The position numbers and the translations under genes were made by a program. DNA of 64,000 nucleotides from Lagopus muta (Eukaryota > Chordata > Aves > Galliformes > Phasianidae): the NCBI RefSeq assembly GCF_023343835.1, contig NC_064440.1, positions 34,293,537 through 34,357,536 of the forward strand. The letters are read 5' to 3'. Below are positions 48,699 to 61,249 of the stretch, piece by piece. The notes below the pieces were generated by a model. That model ran no database searches, had not been told where the DNA came from, and saw only the letters and a list, made by a program, of their open reading frames with translations. How positions within the stretch are numbered: the first letter of the stretch is position 1; the number at the start of each line of letters is the position of its first letter.

Positions 48699-51373
48699 GT
48701 GAGTAGCACGGGGACGTGGAAAGCATGGGGAGCTTTGGTACACGGGGCAGAGACGCTTAAAGGGATGTCGAGCGTTATTTGTCAGGCTGTGGAAGCAGGA
48801 ACGGCTGCCACATCAAGACTCCATGCAACAAAGAGGCAGGCACAGCAGTGAGCCACAGCCGAGCCTGCAGTATGGATATTTCAATGCTGTGCAGCCACAT
48901 CCTGTGTCCTGGATAGAAATGCTACACAGCACACGGCTTTTTCTTGAGTTCGAGGCTGCTTTTCAGACATCTGGAAAAAACAGCTGCTGCAGCACAGAGA
49001 GGAATTGCACACGTCTGGTGCAGCCAGTCGGACGTGCTGGATTTACTAAGCATGTGCACAGGGCAGTTGTCCTGCATGCACTGCATCTCTAAGCAGACAC
49101 GTTGGCAACACCTGCAGCACAGCATTACACCGCACACAGCTTTCACAGCATTTCCAGCCCCTTCTTGAGGAGCACTGCCATCCTCAAGGCACTGCGAGTT
49201 TATTGCTTTTAATGGAAGCGTGGTCTGCAGCTCATTGGAGCTTTATATCAAGTTATAGGCGGGACACCCAAAGCACTCAGCTGCATTCTCTTAGGGCCTA
49301 CGTGCTCCATCAGCCAGCTAGAAGAAAAGTTGGCACATGCAGACAGGCTTGACATTTTCTAAGTACAGTTGTAGCACTCATGAGAAAGCACGCCCACTAC
49401 GTTTGCTGTAAGGTTGATTAAGAAGCAATATATCCCGCTTCCTAAAGTACTCAAAGCCCCAGCATTTGCATACAGATGTACATTTTGTTCCAGATACTGA
49501 ACAGGAGATTTGCATTGATGTTATTGCGTTTATGTTTTCCTGCTGCGTTTCCTCCTCTTTCATGAATTTGCTTACCATTTAGTTGACCGATAGAATCTTG
49601 ACCTTAACTTGCCCTACCAGCCCCAGTCTAGACATGTTCAAAGCTGAGCCCTGGCACTGCTCCCTTTTGTACCAGACTTTAATCGGCTGCAAGACATTTG
49701 CCACTGCCACCAAGGAGCTTTAAGCAATCAAAAAGCTCTAAAAATTTAATCTCACGTCACAAATAGAACTTACATAATAAAGCCAATGGTTAAATATTAA
49801 CCTAAGACATTTTAGAGTCGCCACTTTTGCTTCTGACGAGCAACCAAAGGAAAGCTACATGTATTATATTACACCCCCAAAGCTTGGGTATAGACAATTA
49901 AGGTTGCAAAACTAAGAACTGAAAAGGTAAGAGAAAGGCAGAACAACTTTTCATCCCCTTTTCCTCTCTGCTTTAGGTGGCTGTACTATGATGCTGCTTC
50001 TCATTCTGTGATCACATCCTATTTTCTTCCTGCTGGGCCCAAGGCTCATTCAGTGATTGGGCTGTTGTTGAACATTTCTTTTTTTTCCCCTTCATTCACC
50101 CTGTGGCCCCCAGGCCGTATTCTTCAAATTCCATTCAAACACCACAATTATTAACTTCCTCTGGGCATTCCTATCATGTTCTCTCCCAAACATCCACAGA
50201 TTCATCTTCACCCCTTTTTCCACCCCTGGTGAGCATCAGTGTGTCATCCCCCTTATATTAAAGCAGGAGAAAAAGAGACAGAATCAAAACGACCATAACT
50301 ATTCTCAAAGCTGCAACTCCTTCCCATGCCTCCCTTCATCTGTAATGAGCAGGCAGGGAAAGATCTCATGCGTTGCTCAGACATTTCCTCCTTTGGGAAA
50401 AAGTATTGTCAGTGGAAATATCCCAGCAGCACTTGTGCTAGAAAACAGTTGAAAGAAGAGGCCACGATTTCCAAGAAACCAAGGAGACAGCATTAACTTT
50501 AAATGAGCACAGAGCCTAGCAGAGGTAGAGCAGCACCCAGACAGAGCATCTGTGCTTTATGCATGTAACCACAGGCAGCTAGATGGACCTCTCCTTTGCT
50601 AAGGAATGGAAAGAAAGAAAAAAGGATCATGAATAGAGAAATAAACTTCATTGCCACACCAATAAGCTGTGGTGTGGGCATAACTGCATCGAGCTTTAGG
50701 TCTGTGCTTTAGTTCCCCAAATACTTGATTCTGTGTGACATCCTGGCTAGGGGAAGCAAACTGAAGGGAAGATGTCTAGTAGCATTATCCCTACCAACAG
50801 CTAAGAATTTTGGCACAATTATTGGGCTGTTGTTGTATTAGGAGCAAGGCCTGACCAAGTTCTATTCCATGAGTCAGCAGCGCTCCAGACCACACGCTAA
50901 ATGCTTTTAAAGCAGGAACTGATTCGAACAATGTTCACACCTATTTCTTTTCATTCTTACAGGCCATGATGACCTCTGCTTCTGTCCTATAATATATGGA
51001 GCCCAGCAGTCACCTGAACAGTTTGTCTTGGTGGAACAGGCACTCAGCTGACTGCAACAGACCAGCAGTCAGCTCAAGTCTGGTGATTTTTAGGTAGAAG
51101 CAAAGCAGCTGCATTTGTGCGAGCCTCTTTTCCTCTCGGGGCCTCACTTTCCCCTCCAACCTTTGTCTCCCGATTCTTTATTTTCACAAACACTGCAGGG
51201 CAGGGTTTCCCTGCCTCCTGTTTGCCCAGGGCTTAGCACAATGGCTGGTCTGTCAAGCCTCAAGCATCTACAGGAGACTTGAGGGCTGGCCCCTGCACAC
51301 GCTTCCTTGTTGCTTGGCCCACATCTCAGTCGCCTGCAGCCCTGCACGGACACCTTGATGCTGCATACCTACA

Positions 51374-51860
51374 TTCAGTTGAGTTGGAAGGGACCTTTAA
51401 AGGCCATTAGGTGCTCAGAGCGCCGTCCAGCCTCACCTTGGGTGTCTCCAGAGCATCCACTCTGGGCAACCTTGTTCCCATGCCTCACCACCCTTATTTT
51501 AAAAAACTTCATTATATTCAACCTAAATCCCCCTCTTTTAGTTTGAAACCGTTTCCCTTTCTTTTTCCAGCAGGGCCGTGCTCCATCCTTACATCCCCCA
51601 GCTTGCACTGTAGCAGGGGCTGCCACAACCCAGGTGCACACCTTTCCATTTGGGTTTGCTGAACCTCACGAGGTTCACCTGTGCCCACTGCTCAGCCTGT
51701 CTAGCTCCCTCTGGATGGCATCCCATCCCTCTGATGTGTTATACATGTTATGGGGGGCTGTGTCAAACACCTTACTAAAATCCACACAGATGACATCAGC
51801 CAGCTCTTCCCTTTTCCACTGATGCAGTTAAACATCCTGCTGTTTTGATCCATTCTGTGG
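51374..51860 (-). mobile_element. CR1 LINE fragment, about 490 bp, in IQCA1 intron 1
   Basis: The longest CR1 piece in the window. It runs from GTTGGAAGGGACCTTTAAAG through GTTCCCATGCCTCACCACCC to TCCCTCTGGATGGCATCCC and part of the terminal ORF2 region. It is antisense to IQCA1 and has no intact reverse-transcriptase frame. Confidence 0.9.
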
Positions 51861-54800
51861 TGAGCACATGTCAGTGCCCAGAGTTCCCTGCTCCAGCACA
51901 GATTCCTGGGCCATATTCAGTTCAGAAGTTCTGCTGGTCCTTCCTCCATTCCCTTTTATACAGGACAGTCTCACCTTCAGGAGAGCTGACAGTCAAGTTG
52001 TTTTCAACAGCAGTATAGATGCTTCAAATGCATCTTCAAAAATAGCTAGGACAACCTTCAGTATAATCAAACAAGGAAGCTTCTATGTTAGGTGAAGAGA
52101 GACACCAGTTCGGAGTTGTTTCCCTTCCATCTCTTTACATTTGGCCATCTATCAAAAAAATACAGCAGGGCCCATGCAGTGCTATATTGTGCATTTCCAT
52201 GCTTGGATCTATTGCTATTTCTGCTCTCAGAGGACAGCCCAGAAAAGCCAGGCATCAAGGAAGCCTGGGTGCAGCCCATACATGAGTCCATAAGCCAACA
52301 GCTTGGAGCACAAACTGTACTGTGTCCTTTGGCATTGTCCAAAGCATTCCCTTTGGCTGCTAAATAAGAACAGGACAACTTGAGGGCGGGGGGGAGCCTC
52401 ACAAAAGCAACCCCACTGATGCCAGATTCCAGTCCTGGCTCAAGAGTGGGCTGAGGACAGTCTGCGTGCTCAGCACAAATCCTTCCAGGAAGCTGTGCTT
52501 CAAGTCTCAAAACCAGTTGTAGGCAAGCAGGCAGGCTAATCTCAGCTGTACTAAGCACCAGCAGATTTCTCTTATTTATAAGAGATGGGTCAAACAAACA
52601 TGTGAAGTTATGCATTGCCTTGTTTTAATATTCCAGAGCCCTATCATTTGGCAATATTTAAAACATTTCTTAACTTAAACAAGAAAGTCTTATTTCTAAG
52701 CTTCATTTAATATGCAGATCAGACTTCATTTGGAGCACTAGAAGCAGGGTTTGTGCTACAAGTCATGCTATAGCAAGGGAGTGTTCTTATCTACTTGTGT
52801 TACACCCTGTTTCTACTTTGTGGGAGCAAAGAGAAGGGATGCTGGCTGGGAGGAAAGGCCTGACCTTCACTCCATGCTGTAAGCTGCCAGAAAAGTGCTC
52901 TGGGGGTTCTGGAGTTAAGTCACTTAATGTGCTTTTTCCTCATCCCATTACAACGTTCCTTATTTCCCCCACAGCACTCTTATTTTGTAGTTGCTATGAC
53001 AATTTGCAGCATTACTTTGCTATACACAGACTGTATGCTGAGATCAAGAGACAGACTTCTTCTCTGGGTTTTAATAAACTCAGGCCTCGAGTAGGAAAAC
53101 TACATTCAGTCCTGCTGATTACCTGTACTAGTGGGCTAGTTAGATGCTCTAACCCATCTTTGGTGCAGTATCACCCCAGTGCACACACATAGCTCACAAC
53201 CTAGCAAACCTACAAGGTGAACCAGTAACACTAAATAAAAAGCCAGTGCACCCAAGGCTGTGTTGTATCCCCCCCTCAGCATGTGGAAGCAATTTGAGGG
53301 AGTTTACAACTTAATGCAGAAGGAGACTGAGCAAAGAAGGAAAGATTCAAACAGGGATTTCAGGATCACGTGCTGTCTGATAAAGAGACAAGAAGAGTCA
53401 GGCCTGTCCTTTGCTTTAAATGCATCATCTTGAGGATGTGAGTTGCACACACGCACTCCCTTCAGTCGCTCCTCCAAAATCAAGCTGCTCCTCAAGAGCC
53501 AAGTCCTCCAAAAAAGAAGCTATAAACACCACGTACATCTGATCCTTCAAACTAGCCCAGAAAGGCTTCTTTTCAGTCACTAGCAAAACCTGAAGTAATT
53601 ATTTTAATCCTGCTTTGAAGAGGAAAAACAAACGGCTGTATGTGTGCCCTCTGGTTTCTAATCAGGGTGATCCAAAGAGACACTCGAGGCGCATTTCTGC
53701 TGGCAGCAGCCAGCTATGGAGCATGTGCTGTTCCCACACACCTAGCTAACCACAGAGGGGCTCCAGGGCCAGACCCTCGAGGGGTATAACTCACCCTGAC
53801 AGCACTGCCCACTTACCACAGCTGAAGATCTAGCAGTTCTGCATCTATCCTTCTATGCTTCGTTTCAGTCTGGCTCTTCTTTCGCCCACGTTTTCTCAGA
53901 ACATCAGCACTGATGAAAGCTGCAAACGTAACACCCATAGTTTTACCATTAGGCTCGTAGCAACGTGCTTGCGGCCATCTTCATGCTTATCTAATAAGCA
54001 AATGCTTTATGGAAACAATTATGTCCTATTTGTATTGCCTTACATTAGCATACTCTGAAGGGCTAAGGCTCTCTTCCCCCCACCTCCATCAAGAAGTCAT
54101 TCAAAACAGAAAAAGAAACTGGAGATTAGCTGGCTCAGCAGGGGGAACCACTCAACATTCTTTGCTTAAGAGGAGGGACAAAAAGAGGTTATTGTAACTT
54201 GGAGTGGACAATTGCAGAATCGGTTGTTTCGGTACTAACCTGTTGTCTCCATGCAATAGGCTGCATTAGAAAGGCTCTGTCCTGAAGATACCTGCTGACT
54301 ATAAGTTATCCGCATAGCAGCACAGACAGCCTACAGAGCCAAGCTTCCTCAAAGGCTTATAACCTTTCCACTACCAAGTTGTCTGCGGGTAGGCAAAAGC
54401 TAAGCGAGTACAATACCACGTTGTTTCCTTCTGTGCTAATGAATCTCATCAGCAGACACCCTCCTGGCCTCAGAGACAGAGCACAAAACTCCCATTGACC
54501 CACCAGCCAAGCCACGAGGTCAAACCTAACGGTGCACTTGTTTGTGGCCAGCTTGACCACTCTGCTGGCTTTATTTTGTTTATCTCCCACACCTGGGTTA
54601 ATTGCTGCAATTGAGTGATTCACTTGCTGCTAAGGGATGTAAATGAAGCAGGAAAAAAAGGAAGGGGAAAGAACTGGGTGGGCTGCAGAGGCAGTAGGAA
54701 AAGCAGGACCAGCTGCATCCTGCATAAATGCAGGTCAGCTGAAAAGTATAGTATGCACTTGAAAAAGTTAATGGAGCAAATTCAATAGCAGAGGTGGGAT

Positions 54801-55787
54801 TGTTGATGTTTTTGCTCGCTGCTCCGGTGAGTCCTGGCAGCTCTGTCAGCATCCTGGCCATGCAGCACGCCCGTGTTATGAGCACATGAGCCTGTGGGCT
54901 GGAGCGTTGTCCTGCCACCCCTCGGTCTCTCTTGCAATGGAAGTGGGTCATTCTGTACTTTCAGAGTACAGGGAATGATAAGATCAGCTGATAGAGCTCC
55001 TTCTCAGGCGTTTTTTATCAAGCACAAGCAAAGTTAACAGCTGCCCAGCTTTCTTGTCAGAATGAATACAGAAGTGCTGCTCGGAACAGCGAGAGACCTG
55101 CCCTGAAAGCTCACTTAATGAAGGCAGAGTGTTTTATTGTCTTCATTCTACTCTGAGGTTCTCAGAGCTGCAAGCAATGGCCAGGTTGAGTGCATGGATG
55201 GGTCTAGATTTTACCACAGAGCTCAGCAGCCTTCTTTCTAGGTGTAAGAAACAAGTCAGCTTTCTCTGTTAGAAGAGAGTTTGTGAAGCAGAACATGACC
55301 AGCTGAAAGGATCTTTCATTACCGTGGGTGTTACCACCACCAAATGACAAACCTGCTGTTTGGGCTTGTGTCTGAACACAAGTAATTGCTTTGGTTTGTT
55401 TCTTTATTCAGCATCAATCTGCTTTTAGAATGAAAAGCCACTGATGGCCAATTCATCAGAGCTCAGCCCATTCCCACCAAAAGTGCAGAAGTCTTTGGAT
55501 AAATGGCATAGCCATTTCAGCAAACAAATCTGGTGTTAGGTGACATCTTTCATGTCACATAGCCCTTCAGCCTCTGGACCACATGCTCAGCAGTTGGTTT
55601 AGAGTGCAATGAAAAGAATAATCCTTCACTTCTGAAATAGCACACGCAGATATACTCTGTCATTGGCACCAGCACAGCCCTTTCCCTTTGGAAATATAAT
55701 GGTTTGCACTACCAGGCGTGTGGAGTCCTGACATCCCTGTGTGCTAGCTGTTATGTCTCATTAAGATGGTCTCCTCTTTTCTGTCAG

Positions 55788-56112
55788 CACCTACAATAAG
55801 ATATGGACAAACGCCCAGAAAGACCTGGACACCCAACTCCAGACAGAGAGAGAACAGTTCCTCCAGCCGGAGAAGGACCGTGTGAAAGCATTCAGGATGC
55901 TGTCTGCTTCCTACATCGAGTACCTACAGATCTTCCATCACCTGGAGGAGGCCCACAGCCACCTCATTCACCAGCAAAAACAGGCAGCCATTCGGCAAGT
56001 GCTGGATGGAGTGATTGGCCGGATCCTGGAGGTGAAGAAAGAGATGGTGGAGCTGGAGAACTCGGAGTTTCATTACACTGATAATATCATTGAAGATCTG
56101 AAGCTTCTCCCG
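55788..56112 (+). CDS. IQCA1: IQCA1 coding exon 2 (residues 4-112)
   Basis: The exon is bounded by CTGTCAG (acceptor, AG at 55786-55787) and GTAGGT (donor at 56113). With exon 1 it gives 336 nt, an exact 112 codons. The N-terminus begins MSQATYNKIWTNAQ, is rich in Glu, Gln and Lys, and is likely helical or coiled-coil. A well-conserved block, YLQIFHHLEE through VLDGVIGRILEVKKEMVELE and on to DNIIEDLKLLP, matches what I know of the DRC11/IQCA1 N-terminal domain. This domain is thought to help anchor the protein in the nexin-dynein regulatory complex of the axoneme. Confidence 0.92.
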
Positions 56113-57171
56113 GTAGGTCTGCCTTGATTATAAGGCAAAATCTTGAAGTTGTGCTGTAAAAGCAGCGTGAGAAACGAGCTGTTAACAGCTAGTTACTTCT
56201 CTCGCAGACAGCTCCACCTATTGTCACGTTTAGGTACCACTGATAACAGCTCTTAAATAACTGAAGCTTCAAGTATGGCTGCTTTCTGGATTTCAGCTAT
56301 AACTGGAGATAAATTGCCTCCTATGTAGCATTAATCTGAGATACGCAGCCATAGTACTGGCTGAAATTGCATGCGTAGTTCACGCTGCAAACTTAGGCTA
56401 GCAATTGCCAAGAATTTCAACCATCCCTTCACTTTTAAGCACAGCAGAGCATTATTTTGAGCTATGAGAAGGCATGCTGGAGAGTATAAACACACCTGTG
56501 GGGGAACTGATCCTTCAAGTGGTATTCTGAAATCATTAAGCGTTGCTCTTTTCATGACTTATCAGTAAATCCACCTGCAGGGGAGAGTTGGCAAGCCTGA
56601 AAAGCAATGCTTGACATCTAGTAAAAGCCAAGCACGAATTCAAATCCCTGTGCCACACCTTTGTTTTAGGAAGGCATGAAGTGCCTAGCTACTACAAAAA
56701 TAAAAGTAAAAATAAAGTGAAAAGAGCTGAAGAAGTTTTGTACCGTGTTTCCTCTCCTTTTTGCTATATTGCTAAGGAGAGGCAGGGCCAAGTTTCATCT
56801 TCCTCTGATTTTTGTACAATTGCCTTGCAGCACTCAGTGACTCCATTTACTAGGGTAATTATAAAGGTATTTGGATACACACATCCCATACGGAGCTGGG
56901 TGTTGCCTAAAAGGCTGCAAATTTGACGTGAGGATAAACATCTTAAATCTGATCTTTCAGTGTTGGGCCTCAAAAAGAGATTATGAAGAGAAGCCGTCCG
57001 TGTGCTCCCCACTCCTGCCTGTCTCGGTATTATGGCTTGGATTTCATCTTTGCATTCAGTAAAAGTCACAGCCCAGAATTTCTGGTGATTAAAGCCCAGG
57101 TTAGCTGGCTGAGCAGCTCCTCATCCCTGCACTGACTCATCATATGCAAGGTCATCCAGACAAACCACTTG

Positions 57172-57275
57172 CTCTGAGCAGCCTGGTCTGGTTGTTGGTG
57201 ACCCTGCCCATAGCAGGGGGTTGAAACTAGACGATCTTGGAGGTTCTTTTCAAGCCAGGCCATTCTGTGATTCAA
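57172..57275 (+). mobile_element. CR1 LINE 3' fragment in IQCA1 intron 2
   Basis: Plus-strand CR1 terminus with GGTTGTTGGTGACCCTGCCC, GGGTTGAAACTAGACGATC and GGCCATTCTGTGATTC. It is about 100 bp and sense to IQCA1. Confidence 0.85.
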
Positions 57276-57964
57276 TACAATACAAAGAACAGGTTATGCC
57301 ACTGCAGCGTCTTCACTTCTGGGGCATTTCTGTCTGCCTGCCCATGTCTTATTCCAAATCTCAAGAGTGACATTCTGTAGGAGAAGAGTTGGTAGAAATG
57401 TGAATTGTTTACATCCTCTCAATGATGGAAATGAATAAAGACAACCTCTTCTAATCAGGCCTGATTGCGAGTAGTAACTGAGATATCCCAGTCATTGGCA
57501 GTGTAAAAATACCTGAAGGCAAACTGAATTATATGCTTTGGTTCCTTGTAAGGGTTCCAAAAAATGCAGGAGAACTGATCTATTTTTCATGCTGATTAGA
57601 AAAAGTAGTGGGATGATCACACAGCCAGAGGTATTCAATTCCACAGAAATCATGTTTAAATTACTGGCAGCCCTGCCAAATGTTTTAACAGTTTCATAAT
57701 ATAATTGAGCCATTATAGAAAGAAAGATTTCTGGTCTGCTATGGTTCAGAAACTGGGCTGATTTATTTGTTGTTGTTGAATTAGGCCTTAAGTAATTGCA
57801 AAGTAACAGCTCGGCAGCTGTAACAGAGGTCAGGTTCCCTAACACTCCAAAAAAATTCAATAATCTCACTGCCATTTAATTGCTTTGTAAAGGTGTGCAG
57901 CTAATAAGTAATATGATTTTCATGCAGTTTTAAAAAGCACCTCACAACTATTTTTTTCCTATAG

Positions 57965-58078
57965 GAAGACACAGAAATACCTATCCCAAAGTATTTTATT
58001 AAGGAGAATCTGGAAGGCTTGCAGCAGAGAGAGAAAACTCTGGATGAGATTTTGTTGAATGCCGGATTGGCAACACAG
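57965..58078 (+). CDS. IQCA1: IQCA1 coding exon 3 (residues 113-150)
   Basis: A long pyrimidine tract ending TTTCCTATAG precedes the exon, and GTAAGC follows at 58079. The 114 nt encode 38 residues beginning EDTEIPIPKYFIKENLEGL, a family-typical segment following the helical N-terminal domain. The exon begins and ends on codon boundaries, continuous with exon 2. Confidence 0.92.
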
Positions 58079-60299
58079 GTAAGCGTGCCATATACCTACA
58101 CAATAACATGCTTAATTTTGTAGCTTATAGCCATGCATGCCTGAGCGTGAGCCACTGAAGTAAGAAGTATCTTTATGGTAGTTAAGTCCATTTGCAGACG
58201 AGGCTCAAACGGAAAGTAGCACTGAGTTTTTCTGCCTAACAATACCCAGTCACATCTCGAGCCTAAGACTGCAGAAATGAATTGACTCCGTGTGTGCGAG
58301 TGTCAGAGAAAGGGCAGCGCTTGGCCCAAGCTTAGAAGCTGCTTTATTTACCCAGCTAACTCTCCTCACATAATCAGTCCTACTGAAATCAAGGTGGGCT
58401 TCAGTTTTACTGAGCCAGGGTTTCTGGCTGGAATGGGCAAAACTCAGAGTTCAGATCAGCACAGCAGCATTCAGTTGTTTATAACCTCCAAACAATGACT
58501 GCAGTCTCTTCCGTACAGCCATCGAGCTGCAGCTGCTAGGAGGAGTAGAAAATTGGGTTTTGGCAGAGCAGAAGTCATTGTGGAGAAGTACATGAGTGCT
58601 CTGGTGAAGACTGTTCTGGATTTGATATACTTCTGACCTCTTGGAAATGGCCCGCTGCCCGCAAGCAGCCCTCTCACCTCCTGAAATAAACAACTGGGCT
58701 GCTGTGTCTGCAGACTGAGGTTTGTAGATGCTGCAGCCATAAGAGACGGTCCTGATCAGACCCACAGCCACTGAATCCTCTGCAGTAATTGTGCTGCTGG
58801 GGGAAGTCTGCTTCCCTGCTGGGTATGTGGTAGCATTGATCCCACAAAGCGACCGAGGGAAGGTTCCCAGGCACAGAAAGCAGCAGTGTGCAGAGGCAGA
58901 ACACAGATTACTTTGATGGGCAGCTGCAGCCCCGCTGGCCTCCACAGTAAATTTATGGGTAAATTCTGTAATGGTCTGATGTCGGTCTGTGGAAATCCTC
59001 TGTTACTTCTTGGAGTCTTTTTGTTTCCCACAGTTCTGTTCTCATTCCTTTTCAGCATGGCAGCCATGAACAGGTGAGCCTTTCCAGCGTGCAGCCAGCT
59101 CACCTGCGAGCACCAGGCCCTGGCAGGGTCCAGGTTCCCTTTGCCAGGATGTCACAAGATTCATTGTTAATAAACATGAAGAAAACAATCTCATATGAAC
59201 CCACTGTGAATCCCATGCCTTGTGCTATACTCCCACCACTGCTGTGATTGCTGGAGGGTTGTTAGCACCTCTGTATGCATCACAGCAAGCTGTGTACGCT
59301 CAGAAAATCCTGACTGCTGTGCAGCAGAGCACTGTGCTGCTGAGTGTCCATGGCAGCACTGTTACAAACAGCTGAGAGTACACACAAAACTCTGGAGTTT
59401 TATCAAAGGACATGGGCTTATTAAAGGAATCTGCTGCACAGACCATTTGTTCTCCTGTGTATTTCCATTGTAGAAAGCCCTGCTGAAAATGTTGTACAGC
59501 GAGCTCCACACAATATATATAGAAGCACTGAATGTGAACTGTCTCCAATAGGGGGATTAATGTCAGGAAAGGACAGTAATTCAGCCTTTCCATGGGGAAC
59601 ACAAGGCACTGATGAGTTCTCAGAAGTAGGAAGGAGGAGTTCTCTCCAGCTGCCCTGTTCTGACATGCTTTTTTCCCTAAGTCAGACCTTCTGACCAGGT
59701 CTGGCTAGCTCAAATCAGCCTGTTGTTTCACTCAGCAAAAGAGCTGAGGATCCAGCAGTCCATCCAGGAACCCATCCCTACAGAAACCAGAGGAAAAATA
59801 AAATAATGAAAAAAAAAGACACTGCACAGCCCAAGGAGTTTTTCTTTTAGTGGGAGAAAGCTCTATGGTTCTTCATGCCTTTTTTCCCAAATGGGTAACG
59901 CTTAGCAGGTAGCATAAACCATTTGTGTTTCCCACTATAGCATCAGGAGTTCCTTGCTGCTCAGAGGTGTGCCCTAGAGTTTTAGCATCTGTTTTCTCTC
60001 CATCTTCCACCCATTCATTCTGCTATGTCCAGTCTCGCCACCTACCTACCTGGGATGCCACAGAAACGACAGCAGTGTGTCAGGCTCACTTTCTCCTTAA
60101 AAGTTGTCTCTGGAGATAGCAAATTTCAATAATACCGCATGATGGCTCTGCAAGAAGAGTCTCTGCTGTTTGTAGCAGAGATGTTTTGTCTTAGAAAGTT
60201 TCCACTAAAGGTTAATTCACTGTCTCATCTGCTAACTGAGGTAGGCAGTTAACAAAACCGCTCTGCTTTGTCCTTTCCTCTTTGGCTGCGCTGCTGAAG

Positions 60300-60488
60300 A
60301 AACCTGTCAAGGCCATGACATTTGAAGAAGCCATTAAAATGATCCAGGTAGCAGAGCGGGCTCGCCAAGGCCGGCGTCGAGCATTATTCATGAAGCAAAT
60401 CTACCTTGAAGAGAAGAGAAAAAGACATACCAAACTTCAGGAACAGGCTGGTCCAAATCCAGATGACGCCGCCACCTGCATTCAAAAG
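60300..60488 (+). CDS. IQCA1: IQCA1 coding exon 4 (residues 151-213)
   Basis: The acceptor CTGAAG lies at 60294-60299 after a pyrimidine-rich tract; the donor is GTGAGA at 60489. The 189 nt encode 63 residues including MTFEEAIKMIQVAERARQGR, a highly conserved helix of the family, then a basic, charged stretch (LEEKRKRHTKL) and the first half of the IQ motif (ATCIQK). An earlier AG at 60247-60248 would add 17 in-frame residues, but it would put the pyrimidine tract inside the exon, so it is not preferred. Confidence 0.9.
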
Positions 60489-61177
60489 GTGAGAGCTTTG
60501 ATGTAACGAGAGTTCTGCTGAGAGCAAGGGACAATATGTTTTATTCAGAAGAACAGCGGTAGAGAGAGCAACACAGCTCACGGGGTGGGAAACACTCTGA
60601 ATGGATTGCTCTCAGGGTGTTTAGCAAGGTGAAATACATCATTTAAGCCGCTTAAAAAAATGAGCCATAACCCTAGAGGTGAGATCAATGGAAACAGCCC
60701 TGCTCCGGCGGTGCAGGATGACTCTATAACCTACATGTTGTTTTTCTGCTCTGATTTTTATGACCTCAATTGCTCTTTCTGGCATCACCTTGAAATGCAG
60801 TGCCTTTTCCTGTGGTCTCTGGGGAAAGAGTTCATATCTTGAGAAAAATGAGAATGCTAAATTCCAGAAAAATTCCTTCTGCATGAGTAATTTGGAATAA
60901 TTCAGCCTGATGAGAACAGGAATTCACTCTGAATCCTTAAACGCTTTCTGAACCCTGATGTTGTTGTGCTAGAAGATAGGTCTGCCAGTGCAAGAGGATA
61001 ACAAACTTAAGAATTTCTTTTTTAAAGAACATAGCAGCTGCTAACCTGTTAAAGAGTAATAGTTTCAATTGTATATTGTGCCTTTCCTTCCTGTATTTGT
61101 TTTTTCCTCTGTCTGCCACAGCAAAGGAAGCTGTAACAAGGCCCATTTATCTCATTAGAGTTTTGTTTACAATTCAG

Positions 61178-61249
61178 GTTTGGCGAGGATATATCCAGCG
61201 CAAGAAAACAGAGAAAATGAGAGAAGAGGAAATGATATTTCTGGGGATG
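61178..61249 (+). CDS. IQCA1: IQCA1 coding exon 5 (residues 214-237)
   Basis: ACAATTCAG precedes and GTAAGT follows this 72-nt exon, which encodes VWRGYIQRKKTEKMREEEM plus IFLGM. With the end of exon 4 it completes an IQ motif: I211, Q212, R216, G217 and R221 fit IQxxxRGxxxR, the calmodulin-binding signature. It begins and ends in phase 0. The reading frame continues in an exon outside the window. Confidence 0.92.

Larger units (their letters stand above)
48540..48720 (+). promoter_or_regulatory. IQCA1 CpG-rich promoter and start region
   Basis: This short GC-rich block immediately precedes and includes the first IQCA1 ATG. It contains a GC box (48601-48610) abutting an RFX X-box, a second weaker X-box-like site, and no TATA box. 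Transcription probably starts between about 48625 and 48680. The size and lack of TATA are typical of ciliary-gene promoters. Confidence 0.7.

Noticed and set aside
48279-48743. Minus-strand frames of 111-154 codons rich in Ser, Phe and Leu upstream of IQCA1
   Set aside because: They arise from the purine tract and the CpG-rich promoter. Three overlapping frames in different phases show composition, not coding.
52088-52615. A 175-codon minus-strand frame in IQCA1 intron 1
   Set aside because: No recognisable domain, no splice support, and it lies inside an intron. Its length is compatible with chance.
58451-58945. A 164-codon minus-strand frame in IQCA1 intron 3
   Set aside because: It lies wholly within an intron and has no family resemblance; overlapping frames in other phases suggest composition.
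60249-60299. Upstream alternative acceptor for IQCA1 exon 4, adding 17 in-frame codons
   Set aside because: It would place the pyrimidine tract inside the exon, and the added residues do not resemble the family. The acceptor at 60298-60299 is better.
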